Counted from the stretch's first letter, positions 18,344 to 27,680 are shown. The stretch: DNA of 64,000 bases from Arthrobacter sp. MA-N2 (GCF_000517125.1 NZ_KI912155.1:2398696-2462695), one strand, 5' to 3'. The notes: a model not told the origin generated them from the letters alone. Numbers and translations: made by a program.

Positions 18344-18951
18344 GCATTCGATTGGTGATCGCAGACGACCAGGCGCTCGTGCGCGGAGCATTGGTGGCTT
18401 TGTTGGGGCTGGAGCCGGATATCGAGGTGGTCGCGGAGTTGGGTGACGGTACGGGGGTGGCGGCCGCCGTCGTCGAGCACTCCGCCGATGTCGCAATGCT
18501 CGACGTCGAGATGCCCGGCCTGGACGGGATCAGTGCGGCAGCGGCCGTGCGGCAGGCGGCGCCATCATGCCGGGTTCTCATGGTCACCACCTTCGGGCGG
18601 CCAGGATATCTCAAGCGCGCCATGCAGGCAGGGGCCTCCGGATTCGTCGTCAAGGACACCCCGGCGCGGCAACTGGCTGAAGCCGTCCGTCGGGTCCACC
18701 AGGGTCTCCGGGTGGTGGACCCCGCCCTCGCCGCGGAATCATTGACCGCGGGGGACAGCCCGCTGACCGAACGCGAGGGAGAGGTGCTCAAGGCAGCGTC
18801 CGACGGCGGAACGGTCGCCGATATCGCGAAGTCGGCGAGGCTTTCCGAAGGGACCGTCCGGAACTATCTCTCCGCCGCAATGGCCAAGACCGGCGGCCGG
18901 ACCCGTGCGGAGGCTGTGCGGATCGCCGAAGACAACGGCTGGTTGCTCTAG
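18340..18951 (+). CDS. LuxR/NarL-type response regulator
   Basis: This 203-residue regulator has a receiver domain with phospho-acceptor Asp55 in VAMLDVEMPG and acidic residues ADD at 8-10. A C-terminal LuxR helix-turn-helix follows (LTEREGEVLKAASDGGTVADIA ... SEGTVRNYLSAAMAK). It overlaps the kinase gene by 4 bp (ATGA), so the two form one system. The likely target is its own operon through the palindrome at 15343-15356. Confidence 0.93.
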   Translation: MSIRLVIADDQALVRGALVALLGLEPDIEVVAELGDGTGVAAAVVEHSADVAMLDVEMPGLDGISAAAAVRQAAPSCRVLMVTTFGRPGYLKRAMQAGASGFVVKDTPARQLAEAVRRVHQGLRVVDPALAAESLTAGDSPLTEREGEVLKAASDGGTVADIAKSARLSEGTVRNYLSAAMAKTGGRTRAEAVRIAEDNGWLL

Positions 18952-18997
18952 CGTCGGCTGGTGCGGTCGATTTGCCACGCTTTGAGACAATGGACGG

Positions 18998-20179
18998 GTG
19001 ACTGTCGTAGCAACACCCCCTTCGCCCAAGCTCGAACTGCCCCCGCTGCAACTCGGCCGGATCACCGTGGACACCCCCGTGATCCTGGCTCCGATGGCCG
19101 GCATCACCAACTCGGCCTTCCGTCGGCTGTGCCGCGAATATGGCGGCGGGCTTTACGTCGCGGAGATGGTGACATCCCGCGCCCTCGTAGAGCGCACCCC
19201 GGAATCGCTGCGCATCATTTCCCACGACGAAGATGAAAAGGTCCGCTCCGTCCAGTTGTATGGGGTTGATCCTGTGACGGTGGGGCAGGCCGTGCGGATG
19301 CTGGTCGAGGAAGACCGCGCGGACCACATCGACCTCAACTTCGGCTGCCCCGTGCCCAAGGTCACCCGACGCGGCGGGGGTTCGGCCCTGCCGTGGAAGA
19401 TCGACCTCTTCACATCCATCGTCCAGACCGCGGTCAAGGAAGCCTCCAAGGGCGATATCCCGCTGACCATCAAGATGCGCAAGGGCATTGACGAGGACCA
19501 CCTCACGTACCTCGACGCCGGCCGCATCGCCCGCGATTCCGGCGTTGCCGCCGTCGCGCTTCACGGCCGCACGGCCGCGCAGTTCTACTCCGGCCAGGCC
19601 GACTGGTCCGCGATCGCCCGCTTGCGCGAGGCCCTCCCGGACATTCCCGTCCTGGGCAACGGCGACATCTGGTCCGCCGAAGACGCAGTACGCATGGTGC
19701 GCGAAACCGGGATCGACGGGGTCGTGGTGGGCCGCGGCTGCCAAGGCCGCCCGTGGCTCTTCGGTGACCTCCAGGCAGCGTTTGAAGGAAGCGAGCAGCG
19801 CCACCGTCCGGGCCTGCGCGAAGTAGCCGAAGGCGTGTACCGCCACGCCGAGCTCATGATCGAGACCTTCGGCAACGACGAGTACAAGGCGCTACGCGAG
19901 ATCCGCAAGCACATGGCGTGGTACTTCAAGGGCTACGTCGTGGGCGGCGAGCTGCGTGCCAAACTGGCCACCGTACCCACCCTCGAGGTTCTGCGCGAGC
20001 TGCTGGACCAGTTGGACATGGATCTGCCGTACCCGGGCATCGACTCGGAGGGCCCGCGCGGCCGTGCCGGTTCACCCAAGAAGCCGGCCCTGCCCAAAGA
20101 CTGGCTGCTCAGCCGGCAAATGGACGCAGACCAGACCCGCGACATCGCTGCGGCCGAGTTGGACGTTTCCGGCGGCTAG
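18998..20179 (+). CDS. dusB: tRNA-dihydrouridine synthase
   Basis: This FMN enzyme reduces uridine to dihydrouridine in tRNA D loops. The 393-residue protein has APMAGITNSAFR at the start of the TIM barrel, the catalytic cysteine region NFGCPVPKVTRRGGGSALP, VALHGRTAAQFYSG for phosphate binding and GDIWSAEDA. The helical RNA-binding tail includes EIRKHMAWYFKGY. The GTG start follows the previous gene by 46 bp. The next genes, dgt and dnaG, lie on the same strand. Confidence 0.93.
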   Translation: MTVVATPPSPKLELPPLQLGRITVDTPVILAPMAGITNSAFRRLCREYGGGLYVAEMVTSRALVERTPESLRIISHDEDEKVRSVQLYGVDPVTVGQAVRMLVEEDRADHIDLNFGCPVPKVTRRGGGSALPWKIDLFTSIVQTAVKEASKGDIPLTIKMRKGIDEDHLTYLDAGRIARDSGVAAVALHGRTAAQFYSGQADWSAIARLREALPDIPVLGNGDIWSAEDAVRMVRETGIDGVVVGRGCQGRPWLFGDLQAAFEGSEQRHRPGLREVAEGVYRHAELMIETFGNDEYKALREIRKHMAWYFKGYVVGGELRAKLATVPTLEVLRELLDQLDMDLPYPGIDSEGPRGRAGSPKKPALPKDWLLSRQMDADQTRDIAAAELDVSGG

Positions 20180-20292
20180 AGCGCGGCCTGGGTCGACGCG
20201 TGCACGCTCACGGCCCGAGTCGTGGAAAACTGGCTGCATAGGCACGGGCTGAAGAGACGCCGGTGCACGGCAAGCGGAGGAGGCAGATACCC

Positions 20293-21603
20293 ATGGGAAC
20301 TGAAGCGATGTCTGCAGCGCGCCCGGCCGAAAGCGCAAGCGGGATTCCCGGCTATGTCGAATCCGACTCAGCGCGTTGGGTCCAGGAGCCCCGGAAGAAC
20401 ACCTACCGCTCCGACTTCGAGAGGGACCGGGCGAGGGTGCTGCATTCCTCGGCCCTGCGCAGGCTCGGGGCGAAGACCCAAGTGGTGGCCCCGGACACCG
20501 ACGACTTCGTCCGCACCCGTCTGACGCACAGCCTTGAGGTTGCCCAGGTGGGTCGCGAATTGGGCCGTGCGCTCGGTTGCGATCCGGATGTTGTGGACAC
20601 TGCGTGTCTCAGCCACGATCTTGGCCACCCGCCCTTCGGCCACAACGGTGAATCCGCCCTCAACGAGGTAGCCCACGGAATCGGTGGATTCGAGGGCAAT
20701 GCCCAGACCCTGCGCCTGCTGACGCGCCTTGAGCCCAAGGTCCTTGCTGCCGACGGGCGGCCCGCGGGCCTGAACCTGACCCGGGCCAGCCTTGACGCCG
20801 CGTCCAAATACCCGTGGTCAGCCGTCGACGCTCCCGTCATCCACGGACAGCGGAGCAGCAAGTTCGGCGCGTATGAGGACGACCTGCCCGTGTTTACTTG
20901 GCTTCGTGACGGCGCACCGGGCAACCGCTCCTGCATCGAGGCGCAGGTGATGGACCTCGCCGACGATATCTCCTACTCGGTCCACGACGTGGAGGACGCC
21001 ATCGTGGCCGGCCATTTCCAGTTGAAGTGGCTGGACAATCCCGATCACCGCGCCCGCGTGGTGGGGTACACGAAACAGTGGTACCTGCCCCACAATGATC
21101 CCGCCGAAATCGACGCAGCCTTGGCCCGCCTTGAAGCCACGAGCGTCTGGGTCCGTGAGGCTGATGGCAGCCGCAAATCGATGGCTGCGCTGAAGGACAT
21201 GACCAGTCAGCTGATCGGCCGTTTTTGCCAGAGCGCCCTGGAGACCACGCGTGCCCGCTTCGGCCCGGACCACCTCACCCGCTACGGCGCGGAACTCATG
21301 GTGCCGGAGGAAACCGTCACGGAGATTGCCGCCATGAAGGGCCTCGCCACGACGTTCGTGATCTCCACCGATCATCGGCAACCTGTCTACGAGCGCCAGC
21401 GCGAAGTCCTGCACGCCCTGGTCGGCGTGCTCAACGCGAGCGGGGACCGGCATCTGGAACCGATGTTCGCTGCGGACTGGCGGGACGCCCCCGACGACGG
21501 CGCACGGCTTCGCGTCGTCATCGACCAGGTGGCGTCCCTGACGGACGTTTCGGCGCTGGCGATGTACGAACGCCTGGTGGGTAGTTTGCCGTCGCTCTGG
21601 TAG
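20293..21603 (+). CDS. dgt: deoxyguanosinetriphosphate triphosphohydrolase family protein
   Basis: This HD-domain enzyme hydrolyses dGTP and related dNTPs to nucleoside and triphosphate, helping to control the dNTP pool. The 436-residue protein has the metal-binding HD set RLTHSLEVAQVGRE and CLSHDLGHPPFGHNGE, and VMDLADDISYSVHDVEDA further on. The ATG at 20293 follows a strong GGAGGAGG; the upstream in-frame GTG at 20263 overlaps that site. It sits directly before dnaG, a common actinobacterial order. Confidence 0.92.
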   Translation: MGTEAMSAARPAESASGIPGYVESDSARWVQEPRKNTYRSDFERDRARVLHSSALRRLGAKTQVVAPDTDDFVRTRLTHSLEVAQVGRELGRALGCDPDVVDTACLSHDLGHPPFGHNGESALNEVAHGIGGFEGNAQTLRLLTRLEPKVLAADGRPAGLNLTRASLDAASKYPWSAVDAPVIHGQRSSKFGAYEDDLPVFTWLRDGAPGNRSCIEAQVMDLADDISYSVHDVEDAIVAGHFQLKWLDNPDHRARVVGYTKQWYLPHNDPAEIDAALARLEATSVWVREADGSRKSMAALKDMTSQLIGRFCQSALETTRARFGPDHLTRYGAELMVPEETVTEIAAMKGLATTFVISTDHRQPVYERQREVLHALVGVLNASGDRHLEPMFAADWRDAPDDGARLRVVIDQVASLTDVSALAMYERLVGSLPSLW

Positions 21604-21665
21604 GAGCCGGGTTGCCTTGTCCACTGGCTCAAGGGCTGCCCGCCCGGAGCGACTAGGATGGTGAC

Positions 21666-23633
21666 GTGGCTGGCCTGATCAAACGTGAAGATATCGACGA
21701 AGTACGCCAGCGCACCGATATCAAGGAAGTGGTGGACGGCTACGTCACCCTCAAGGGCGCCGGACTGGGCACCTTCAAAGGCCTCTGCCCCTTCCACGAC
21801 GAGCGCTCGCCGTCGTTCACTGTCCGCCCGCAAGTAGGCCGGTACCACTGCTTCGGCTGTGGCGAGGACGGCGATGCCATCTCCTTCGTCCAGAAGATGG
21901 ACCACAGTTCCTTCCACGAGGCGGTGGAAAAGCTCGCGGCCAGGATCGGCTATGAGCTTCGCTACGAAGATGGCGGCACCGGCCCCAACCGCGAAGAGGT
22001 CGGCAAGCGCCAGCGGCTTCTGGATGCCCACAAGATCGCCGACGAATTCTTTCGTTCCCAGCTACTTACGGCAGGCGCCGCCGAGGGCCGCAACTTCCTT
22101 CACGGCCGCGGCTTCGATCGGGGCGCAGCCGAACAGTTCGGTGTCGGTTATGCGCCGCAAGGTTGGGACTCGCTCCTGAAACACCTGCGCGGACGGGGGT
22201 TCACCGACGCTGAATTGAAGTTGACGGGGATGTTTTCGGAAGGCAATAGGGGAATCTACGACCGCTTCCGCGGCAGGCTCATCTGGCCCATCCGGGACAT
22301 TGCCGGCGACACCATCGGCTTCGGTGCCCGCAAGCTTTACGAGGACGACCAAGGACCGAAGTACTTGAACACTCCGGAGACCGTGCTCTACAAGAAGTCC
22401 CAGGTCCTCTACGGAATCGACCTTGCCAAGCGGAACATCGCCAAGGACCGGCAGCTGGTGGTGGTGGAGGGATACACGGACGTCATGGCCTGCCATCTTG
22501 CCGGAGTCGGTACCGCTGTGGCCACTTGCGGCACCGCATTCGGTACGGACCACATCAAGATTGCCCGCCGCTTGCTGTCCGACGACGGCACCGGGGGAGA
22601 AGTCATCTTCACCTTCGACGGCGACGCCGCCGGGCAGAAGGCTGCGCTGCGCGCCTTTGAGGAGGACCAGCGCTTCGTCGCGCAGACTTATGTAGCGGTG
22701 GAGCCCAGTGGAGCCGACCCCTGTGATCTGCGCCAACTCAAGGGGGACGCCGCTGTCCGCGACTTGATCGGGACCCGGCGCCCACTCTTCGAATTCGCCA
22801 TCCGGGCCTCCCTCAAACGCCACAACCTGGACACCGTGGAAGGCCGGGTGGCCGCGCTACGGGAATCGGCCCCCGTAGTTGCTCAGATCCGCGATTCGGG
22901 CATCCGCCCGGCCTACGTCCGTGAGCTCGCCGGTTGGCTCGGCATGCCCATCGAAGAGGTCAGCCGGGCAGTCGGTTTGGCCGCCAAACGGGCTGCCTCC
23001 GGCGCGCCAGCGGCGGGTACTTCAGGAACTGGAGGAGCCACGGGGACCGGGCAAGGCCCGTCCCCGGCGCAGGCTGGCCAGCCGGCGGCAGCACCGACGT
23101 CGGGCGCTTCCATCGCTTTCATGCGCCCGGACCCGCGGGATCCCGTGGCCGCCATGGAACGGCAGGCCCTCGAGGTGGTCATCCAGAACCCCGCCGTGCT
23201 GGGCGGCGAAGCTGCGCTGAGCGGTGGAGCTGTGCCTGGTAGCGAAACCTGGGAACGGTTTGAGGCCTGCCATTTTGTCACGCCGGCTTACTCCGCAGTG
23301 CACACGGCTGTCCGGGCAGCCGGACTGGCCCATGTGGGCGACCCCGTTGCCTGGGTCGAGGGGATCCGGCAGGAGGTTCCGGAACCGCTGCAAGCCCTGG
23401 TATCCGAGCTTGCCGTGGTGCCTCTGCCCGCCAGCACGTCCGAAGCACTGCAGCGGTACTGCCGCGACATCCTGGCCCGGCTGTTCGAACTGCAGATCAC
23501 CAGGGTCAAAGCGGACAAGATGGGACAGTTGCAGCGACTGGATGCTTCAGCCCAGCCGGAGGATTTCCAACGACTCAACCGGGAACTCATGGAGTTGGAG
23601 ATGCAGCGCCGCGCCCTTCGTATGGATAGCTAA
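21666..23633 (+). CDS. dnaG: DNA primase
   Basis: DnaG makes RNA primers for replication. The 655-residue protein has a CHC2 zinc finger (CPFHDERSPSF ... YHCFGCGEDGD, about 38-66), a catalytic core, the TOPRIM motif VVVEGYTDVMACHL with FDGDAAGQKA, and a C-terminal helicase-interacting region after a Gly/Ala/Pro-rich linker (about 440-485). The GTG start is 62 bp after dgt. A tRNA-Asn gene follows 62 bp after its stop. Confidence 0.95.
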   Translation: MAGLIKREDIDEVRQRTDIKEVVDGYVTLKGAGLGTFKGLCPFHDERSPSFTVRPQVGRYHCFGCGEDGDAISFVQKMDHSSFHEAVEKLAARIGYELRYEDGGTGPNREEVGKRQRLLDAHKIADEFFRSQLLTAGAAEGRNFLHGRGFDRGAAEQFGVGYAPQGWDSLLKHLRGRGFTDAELKLTGMFSEGNRGIYDRFRGRLIWPIRDIAGDTIGFGARKLYEDDQGPKYLNTPETVLYKKSQVLYGIDLAKRNIAKDRQLVVVEGYTDVMACHLAGVGTAVATCGTAFGTDHIKIARRLLSDDGTGGEVIFTFDGDAAGQKAALRAFEEDQRFVAQTYVAVEPSGADPCDLRQLKGDAAVRDLIGTRRPLFEFAIRASLKRHNLDTVEGRVAALRESAPVVAQIRDSGIRPAYVRELAGWLGMPIEEVSRAVGLAAKRAASGAPAAGTSGTGGATGTGQGPSPAQAGQPAAAPTSGASIAFMRPDPRDPVAAMERQALEVVIQNPAVLGGEAALSGGAVPGSETWERFEACHFVTPAYSAVHTAVRAAGLAHVGDPVAWVEGIRQEVPEPLQALVSELAVVPLPASTSEALQRYCRDILARLFELQITRVKADKMGQLQRLDASAQPEDFQRLNRELMELEMQRRALRMDS

Positions 23634-23695
23634 GGGCCCTTGCGGTGCCGATTTCGTTTCCCGCCGGGGCTTTGTTAGGCTGATACACGCTTCAT

Positions 23696-23768
23696 TCCTC
23701 CGTAGCTCAATTGGCAGAGCATTCGACTGTTAATCGAAGGGTTACTGGTTCAAGTCCAGTCGGAGGAG
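23696..23768 (+). tRNA. tRNA-Asn (GTT), copy 1
   Basis: This is a 73-nt cloverleaf: acceptor TCCTCCG paired with CGGAGGA, D stem GCTC/GAGC, anticodon stem TTCGA/TCGAA around CTGTTAA with anticodon GTT, T stem ACTGG/CCAGT with loop TTCAAGT, and discriminator G. CCA is not encoded. The copy at 26870-26942 is identical. A strong hairpin terminator follows. Confidence 0.97.
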
Positions 23769-23776
23769 CGCTACTC

Positions 23777-23812
23777 AAAAATCCCCGTCCTCGTATGAGG
23801 GCGGGGATTTTT
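23777..23812 (+). terminator. terminator after tRNA-Asn copy 1
   Basis: The stem AAAAATCCCCGTCCTC pairs with GAGGGCGGGGATTTTT (one G-T pair) around a GTAT loop. The A and T tracts on both sides make it usable from either direction, so it can also end the converging deacetylase transcript. Confidence 0.9.
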
Positions 23813-23833
23813 GGCGTCCGAGAAGTTTCCCGG

Positions 23834-26563
23834 TTACTGGGTGGTGAGGGCGACGTCGTCGAGGTACATCCAGGTGTCATCAGCCGGACTGGAGCCGTCA
23901 AGGTGGACGTTGAACCAGAGCACGATGGTCTGGCCTTTGTAGGCAGAGAGACTGGCGCTGAACTGTGTCCAGGTGCCGTTGTCGTTGCAGAGTTTGAGTA
24001 GGCTGCCCAGGACCGTGCCGCTGGTATTGCGGACTTGGACTTCCATCCAGTCGTACTTGCAGGCGGTGCCGCTGCAGGGGTCCTCAGCGGAGTGGGGCTG
24101 GTACCAGAAGGACAGGGTGGAGGTCCCGGTAGCAGGAACGGTGACGGTCTGTGCGAGACTGCTGTCCCCGAGGGGTTCGGCGCCGGATGCCAGGCCCAGG
24201 AGCGCCGAGCCGGTGCCCGTGTGGGCGGTGGTGGATGCCACAGGCGCCCTGACGCCGCCGGTTGTCCAGGCCGTCAGCCCGGACTCGAAGCCGCCGTTGG
24301 TGATGCCTGACGTAGTTGTGGTTCCTGAGGGAGTGACGGACGCCGATGCGACCGACGCCGTCGAGGTGCCGATGGCGTTGGTGGCAGTCACCGTAAAGGT
24401 GTATGCAGTGCCGTTAGTCAGCCCGGTGACGGTCGCCGTCGTCGCGGGTGGATTCCCGGAAACCGTGACCGGGGCCAGGGTAGTTGCCCCTGCGTGCGCA
24501 GTCACGGCGTACGAGGTGATCGCGGAACCGCCGTTAGCCGGTGCCGTCCAGGACACGGAAGCCGAGGCGTTGCCCGCCGTTGCGGTCACTCCCGTTGGTG
24601 CCGATGGTGCGGTCGCCGTTGTTTGGCTGTTGCCGAGGGCCACGTCGTCGAGATACATCCAGGTATCGTCCGCGGGGCTCGAACCGTCGAGATGGACATT
24701 GAACCAGAGCACGATGGTTTGGCCGCTATAGACGGAGAGATTGGCGCTGAGCTGGGTCCAAGTGCCGGTGTTGCTGCTGAGTTTGAACAGGCTGGCCAGC
24801 GTGGCGCCGCTGGTGGTGCGCACTTGGGCTTCCATCCAGTCGTAGCGGCAGGTGGTGCCGTTGCAGGTGTCGTCCGCGGTGTGGGGCTGGTACCAGAAGG
24901 ACAGTGTGGAGGTCCCCGTAGCCGGCACGGTGATGGTTTGGGCGAGACTGCTGTCGCCAAGGGGCTCAGCACCGGATGGCAGGCCCAGGAGCGCAGAGCC
25001 GGTGCCGGTGTGGGCAGTGGTGGATGCCACGGGTGCCCTCACGCCGCCGGTGGTCCAGGATGTCAGCCCGGACTCGAAGCCACCGTTGGTGACTCCGGGG
25101 ACGGGCGCCGCAGGCGTGACAGGCGCCGAGGCGGCAGACACAGCAGACGTCCCGACGGCGTTCGTCGCCGTCACGGTAAACGTGTACACCGTGCCGTTGT
25201 TCAACCCGGTGACGGTCGCCGTCGTTGAGGGCGGACTTCCGGAGACCGTCACCGGAGCCAAAGCCGTGCCACCAGACGAAGGCGTCACGGTATATGAGGT
25301 GATCGCAGAACCGCCGCTAGCCGGCGCGGTCCAGGATACGACGGCGGAGGCGTTGCCCGCCGTCGCGCTTGCCCCGGTTGGCGCAGCAGGTGCCGTCGCG
25401 GCCGCTGCGAGCGTTACCGCGTGCGTAACTGTCCCCGTCAGGCCGGTGTTGTCTGTCACCGTGAGCTTCACTTGGTAGGTTCCGGCCGCGGCGTAAGTGT
25501 GCGATGGCTTCACGCCGGTGCCTGCCGGGGAACCGTCGCCGAAGTCCCAGCTGTAGGACGCCACGGACCCGCCTGGATCCGACGAAGTCGAGCCGTCAAA
25601 CGTCGCGGTCAGGGCCGCCGTCGAGGAGGTAAAGGCGGCCACCGGCGGTTGCGTGGCTGCGTTGCCCAAGGCCTGGGCGACCGTTTGGACGGACGTCGTG
25701 CCGTTGGCCGTCCTGGCGGCGAGCCACGTGATGAAGGTGTTGAAGAGGGTGGGGCTGATGGTCAGGGTGGGGTCAGTCCCGACGGCGATGTGGTGGAAGG
25801 TGAATTGGACCCAGCCGCCTCCCGGTTCGGCGTTGGTGACCAGATCCTCCAGGTTCTGGAGCGTCCAGGTGCTGTCGACTTCATCCGGCGCCGCTGTGTT
25901 GTATGGATTGGCCGGGGGAAGGGTTTCTGCGAAGGGACAGCCCGAGCAGCTGGCCGGGGAGCGGATGTCACCCAAGTTGCGGGCACTGGCAAAACCGCAA
26001 TTCTTCACGATTTGTTCGACCGAAGAGTTTTCGGCGGCGAAGGGATAGGCGAAGTCTGTGGCGTTGAAGCCCCAGCTGGCGAGCGTGGTCCGCCCACCGC
26101 AAACCTCGTTGGTGGCTGCCGAGGTGGACAGGGTGGTGAGGTCCGGATGGGTTATGGTGTGGCCACCGATCTCGTTGCCGTCCGCGGCAATGGCGTTCAG
26201 GTTGGCTCGCGTGAGCCAGGACGGAGAACCGATCCAGCTGGTCGTAATGAAGAACGTGCCGTGCAGCCCGTTGGCCTTCAGTACCTGTTCGGCAGCGAGC
26301 TGATCGTCATTGCCGTCGTCGAACGTCAGGCTGATGATGGTCTTCGGGGTTGCTGCCCGGGCCGGCGTCGCGACGTAGCCAACGGAGTACCCGAGCAACA
26401 AAGGGACGGCTGCGGCGGCGGCCCAGCGGAACCACCGCTTGCGCATCTCACGGCTCGACCCGTGCCACATGGACGAGTGCCAAACGGACGAGAGCCAAAC
26501 GGACGAGAGCCACGCGGAAGATAGCCGCCGGTGCCGCCGGGACAGTATGGTCAGGAGCCGCAT
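23834..26563 (-). CDS. secreted polysaccharide deacetylase with PKD, FN3 and repeated C-terminal modules
   Basis: This is a 909-residue multidomain exoprotein. After a signal or anchor segment ending ATPARA comes a NodB deacetylase domain with TFDDGNDDQ and GGHTITHPDL, the metal-binding set that removes acetyl groups from polysaccharide. Then follow a PKD domain (STSSDPGGSVASYSWDFGDGS), a fibronectin III domain, a carbohydrate-binding-like module (NGGFESGLTSWTTGG ... DDTWMYLDDVAL), a second FN3 and a near-identical second copy of that module. A likely target is chitin or cell-wall glycan. The first 39 residues contain SSVW-type repeats; Met40 is an alternative start, but the ATG at 26563 has an AAGGGGAAG site. 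Confidence 0.9.
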   Translation of the reverse strand: MRLLTILSRRHRRLSSAWLSSVWLSSVWHSSMWHGSSREMRKRWFRWAAAAAVPLLLGYSVGYVATPARAATPKTIISLTFDDGNDDQLAAEQVLKANGLHGTFFITTSWIGSPSWLTRANLNAIAADGNEIGGHTITHPDLTTLSTSAATNEVCGGRTTLASWGFNATDFAYPFAAENSSVEQIVKNCGFASARNLGDIRSPASCSGCPFAETLPPANPYNTAAPDEVDSTWTLQNLEDLVTNAEPGGGWVQFTFHHIAVGTDPTLTISPTLFNTFITWLAARTANGTTSVQTVAQALGNAATQPPVAAFTSSTAALTATFDGSTSSDPGGSVASYSWDFGDGSPAGTGVKPSHTYAAAGTYQVKLTVTDNTGLTGTVTHAVTLAAAATAPAAPTGASATAGNASAVVSWTAPASGGSAITSYTVTPSSGGTALAPVTVSGSPPSTTATVTGLNNGTVYTFTVTATNAVGTSAVSAASAPVTPAAPVPGVTNGGFESGLTSWTTGGVRAPVASTTAHTGTGSALLGLPSGAEPLGDSSLAQTITVPATGTSTLSFWYQPHTADDTCNGTTCRYDWMEAQVRTTSGATLASLFKLSSNTGTWTQLSANLSVYSGQTIVLWFNVHLDGSSPADDTWMYLDDVALGNSQTTATAPSAPTGVTATAGNASASVSWTAPANGGSAITSYAVTAHAGATTLAPVTVSGNPPATTATVTGLTNGTAYTFTVTATNAIGTSTASVASASVTPSGTTTTSGITNGGFESGLTAWTTGGVRAPVASTTAHTGTGSALLGLASGAEPLGDSSLAQTVTVPATGTSTLSFWYQPHSAEDPCSGTACKYDWMEVQVRNTSGTVLGSLLKLCNDNGTWTQFSASLSAYKGQTIVLWFNVHLDGSSPADDTWMYLDDVALTTQ

Positions 26564-26869
26564 CGGCTTCCCCTTTATCTGAACAGACCGGGTCAGAATC
26601 CCCAGGTCCGGAGCATATGGGCTAGGCGCGGAACGGGTTAAGAGTGGGTGGTACCTGTTTTGGGCCGGCTTCCCGCCCCTTCACTCAGGCCCGGATACGC
26701 GTACCGCCGGTCCGTGGCCCGGAAGGATGGCCTGAGCGCCCGGTCGTCTGGGTGCGCCAATCTCCGCAGCAAGGGCGATACCCTGGAGGGGTATTTTCCG
26801 GGTGTCTGCCATGGCTTTGGCTCGATTTCACTTGAGGCAAAACCTTTGCTAAAGTCATAACCGCTTCAT
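26564..26869. other. 306-bp intergenic region without a gene
   Basis: This stretch lies between the deacetylase start and tRNA-Asn copy 2. It must hold the deacetylase promoter and, at its right end, the tRNA promoter; TAAAGT near 26850 is a possible -10 element. No convincing coding frame, repeat or insertion sequence was seen. Confidence 0.5.
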
Positions 26870-26942
26870 TCCTCCGTAGCTCAATTGGCAGAGCATTCGA
26901 CTGTTAATCGAAGGGTTACTGGTTCAAGTCCAGTCGGAGGAG
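26870..26942 (+). tRNA. tRNA-Asn (GTT), copy 2
   Basis: All 73 positions are identical to the tRNA at 23696-23768, with anticodon GTT and discriminator G. The identity extends 8 bp upstream (CGCTTCAT) and 3 bp downstream (CGC) before the flanks diverge. A perfect hairpin with a T run follows directly. Confidence 0.97.
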
Positions 26943-26947
26943 CGCGA

Positions 26948-26988
26948 AGGCCCCGCACCTGGATGATCGGTGCGGGGCCTACTTTTTT
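26948..26988 (+). terminator. terminator after tRNA-Asn copy 2
   Basis: AGGCCCCGCACC pairs perfectly with GGTGCGGGGCCT across a short loop, followed by six Ts. It is a strong intrinsic terminator placed right before the stop of the converging gene at 26991. Confidence 0.92.
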
Positions 26989-26990
26989 GC

Positions 26991-27398
26991 TTAGACGAAG
27001 TCCATCTCAACTTGCAGGAATCTCGCCGCTTCGGTCACGGCGGACTGGAAGGCATCATCCTCGGTTGGCGGGGTCCTGGGCTCCCGCGGGTGCCATTCGT
27101 GGGCTGCGGAGTGGACGCGGGTGAATCCGCCGCCGGGGGGTGCGTAGAAGATTCCGAAGCGTTGGACTGGCCATTCGGGAGAGGTCTCCGGAGCGACGAG
27201 CAGGGCAGCTCCATTGCTCGGATTGAACCATTGGGCAATCGGGCGGCGGCGGTCCTCGGTGAAAAGCCCGGCCGCATAGAGGGCTGCGGATTGCGGGCTC
27301 GTCACTGTGCACAGACGGTCCCACCACAGCGGGAGGATGCCGTCATCCTTGCGCTGCCATGGAGCTGGAATAGGTTGGAGTTCCTGCCAACGGGGCAC
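26991..27398 (-). CDS. conserved hypothetical protein, 135 aa
   Basis: The product is a soluble acidic protein rich in Trp and Pro with no signal peptide or membrane segment. It starts PRWQELQPIPAPWQRKDDG and contains FGIFYAPPGGGFTRVHSAAHEW. No domain is recognised. The amino-acid composition is protein-like, and the frame fits neatly between a terminator and the next gene on the same strand. The function is unknown. Confidence 0.65.
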   Translation of the reverse strand: MPRWQELQPIPAPWQRKDDGILPLWWDRLCTVTSPQSAALYAAGLFTEDRRRPIAQWFNPSNGAALLVAPETSPEWPVQRFGIFYAPPGGGFTRVHSAAHEWHPREPRTPPTEDDAFQSAVTEAARFLQVEMDFV

Positions 27399-27457
27399 AT
27401 CTCAACTTTATCGCCGGGCTATGAGCGGCAACAGGCCCCGAACCCACGGAAGGCCGC

Positions 27458-27637
27458 TTAGTCCCGTTTCCATGGCCCGGGATTGATCCGATAGAGGATC
27501 GCGGAAGCGACGACGGCACCGAGCAGGGCTCCAAACACCGGGTTTCCGGCCCCGCGGCCCAGGAAGAATCCGACGACGGCGCCCAGTATCGCGCCGAGGA
27601 AAAGGCCCCGGCCGTTGCGGTGTGGTTTGCGCGTCAT
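27458..27637 (-). CDS. small glycine-rich membrane protein, 59 aa
   Basis: Translation of the minus strand from the ATG at 27637 gives 59 residues: a basic start MTRKPHRNGRG, two short hydrophobic glycine-rich segments (LFLGAILGAVVGFFLG and VFGALLGAVVASAIL) and a basic end PWKRD. This looks like a small two-helix hairpin membrane protein. It sits between the transporter at 27681 and the hypothetical gene at 26991, all on one strand, and may be co-transcribed. The function is unknown. Confidence 0.65.
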   Translation of the reverse strand: MTRKPHRNGRGLFLGAILGAVVGFFLGRGAGNPVFGALLGAVVASAILYRINPGPWKRD

Positions 27638-27680
27638 GGTTTGAGCCTACTTGCCCGCACGGAAGTCGGGGCCTCGCACA

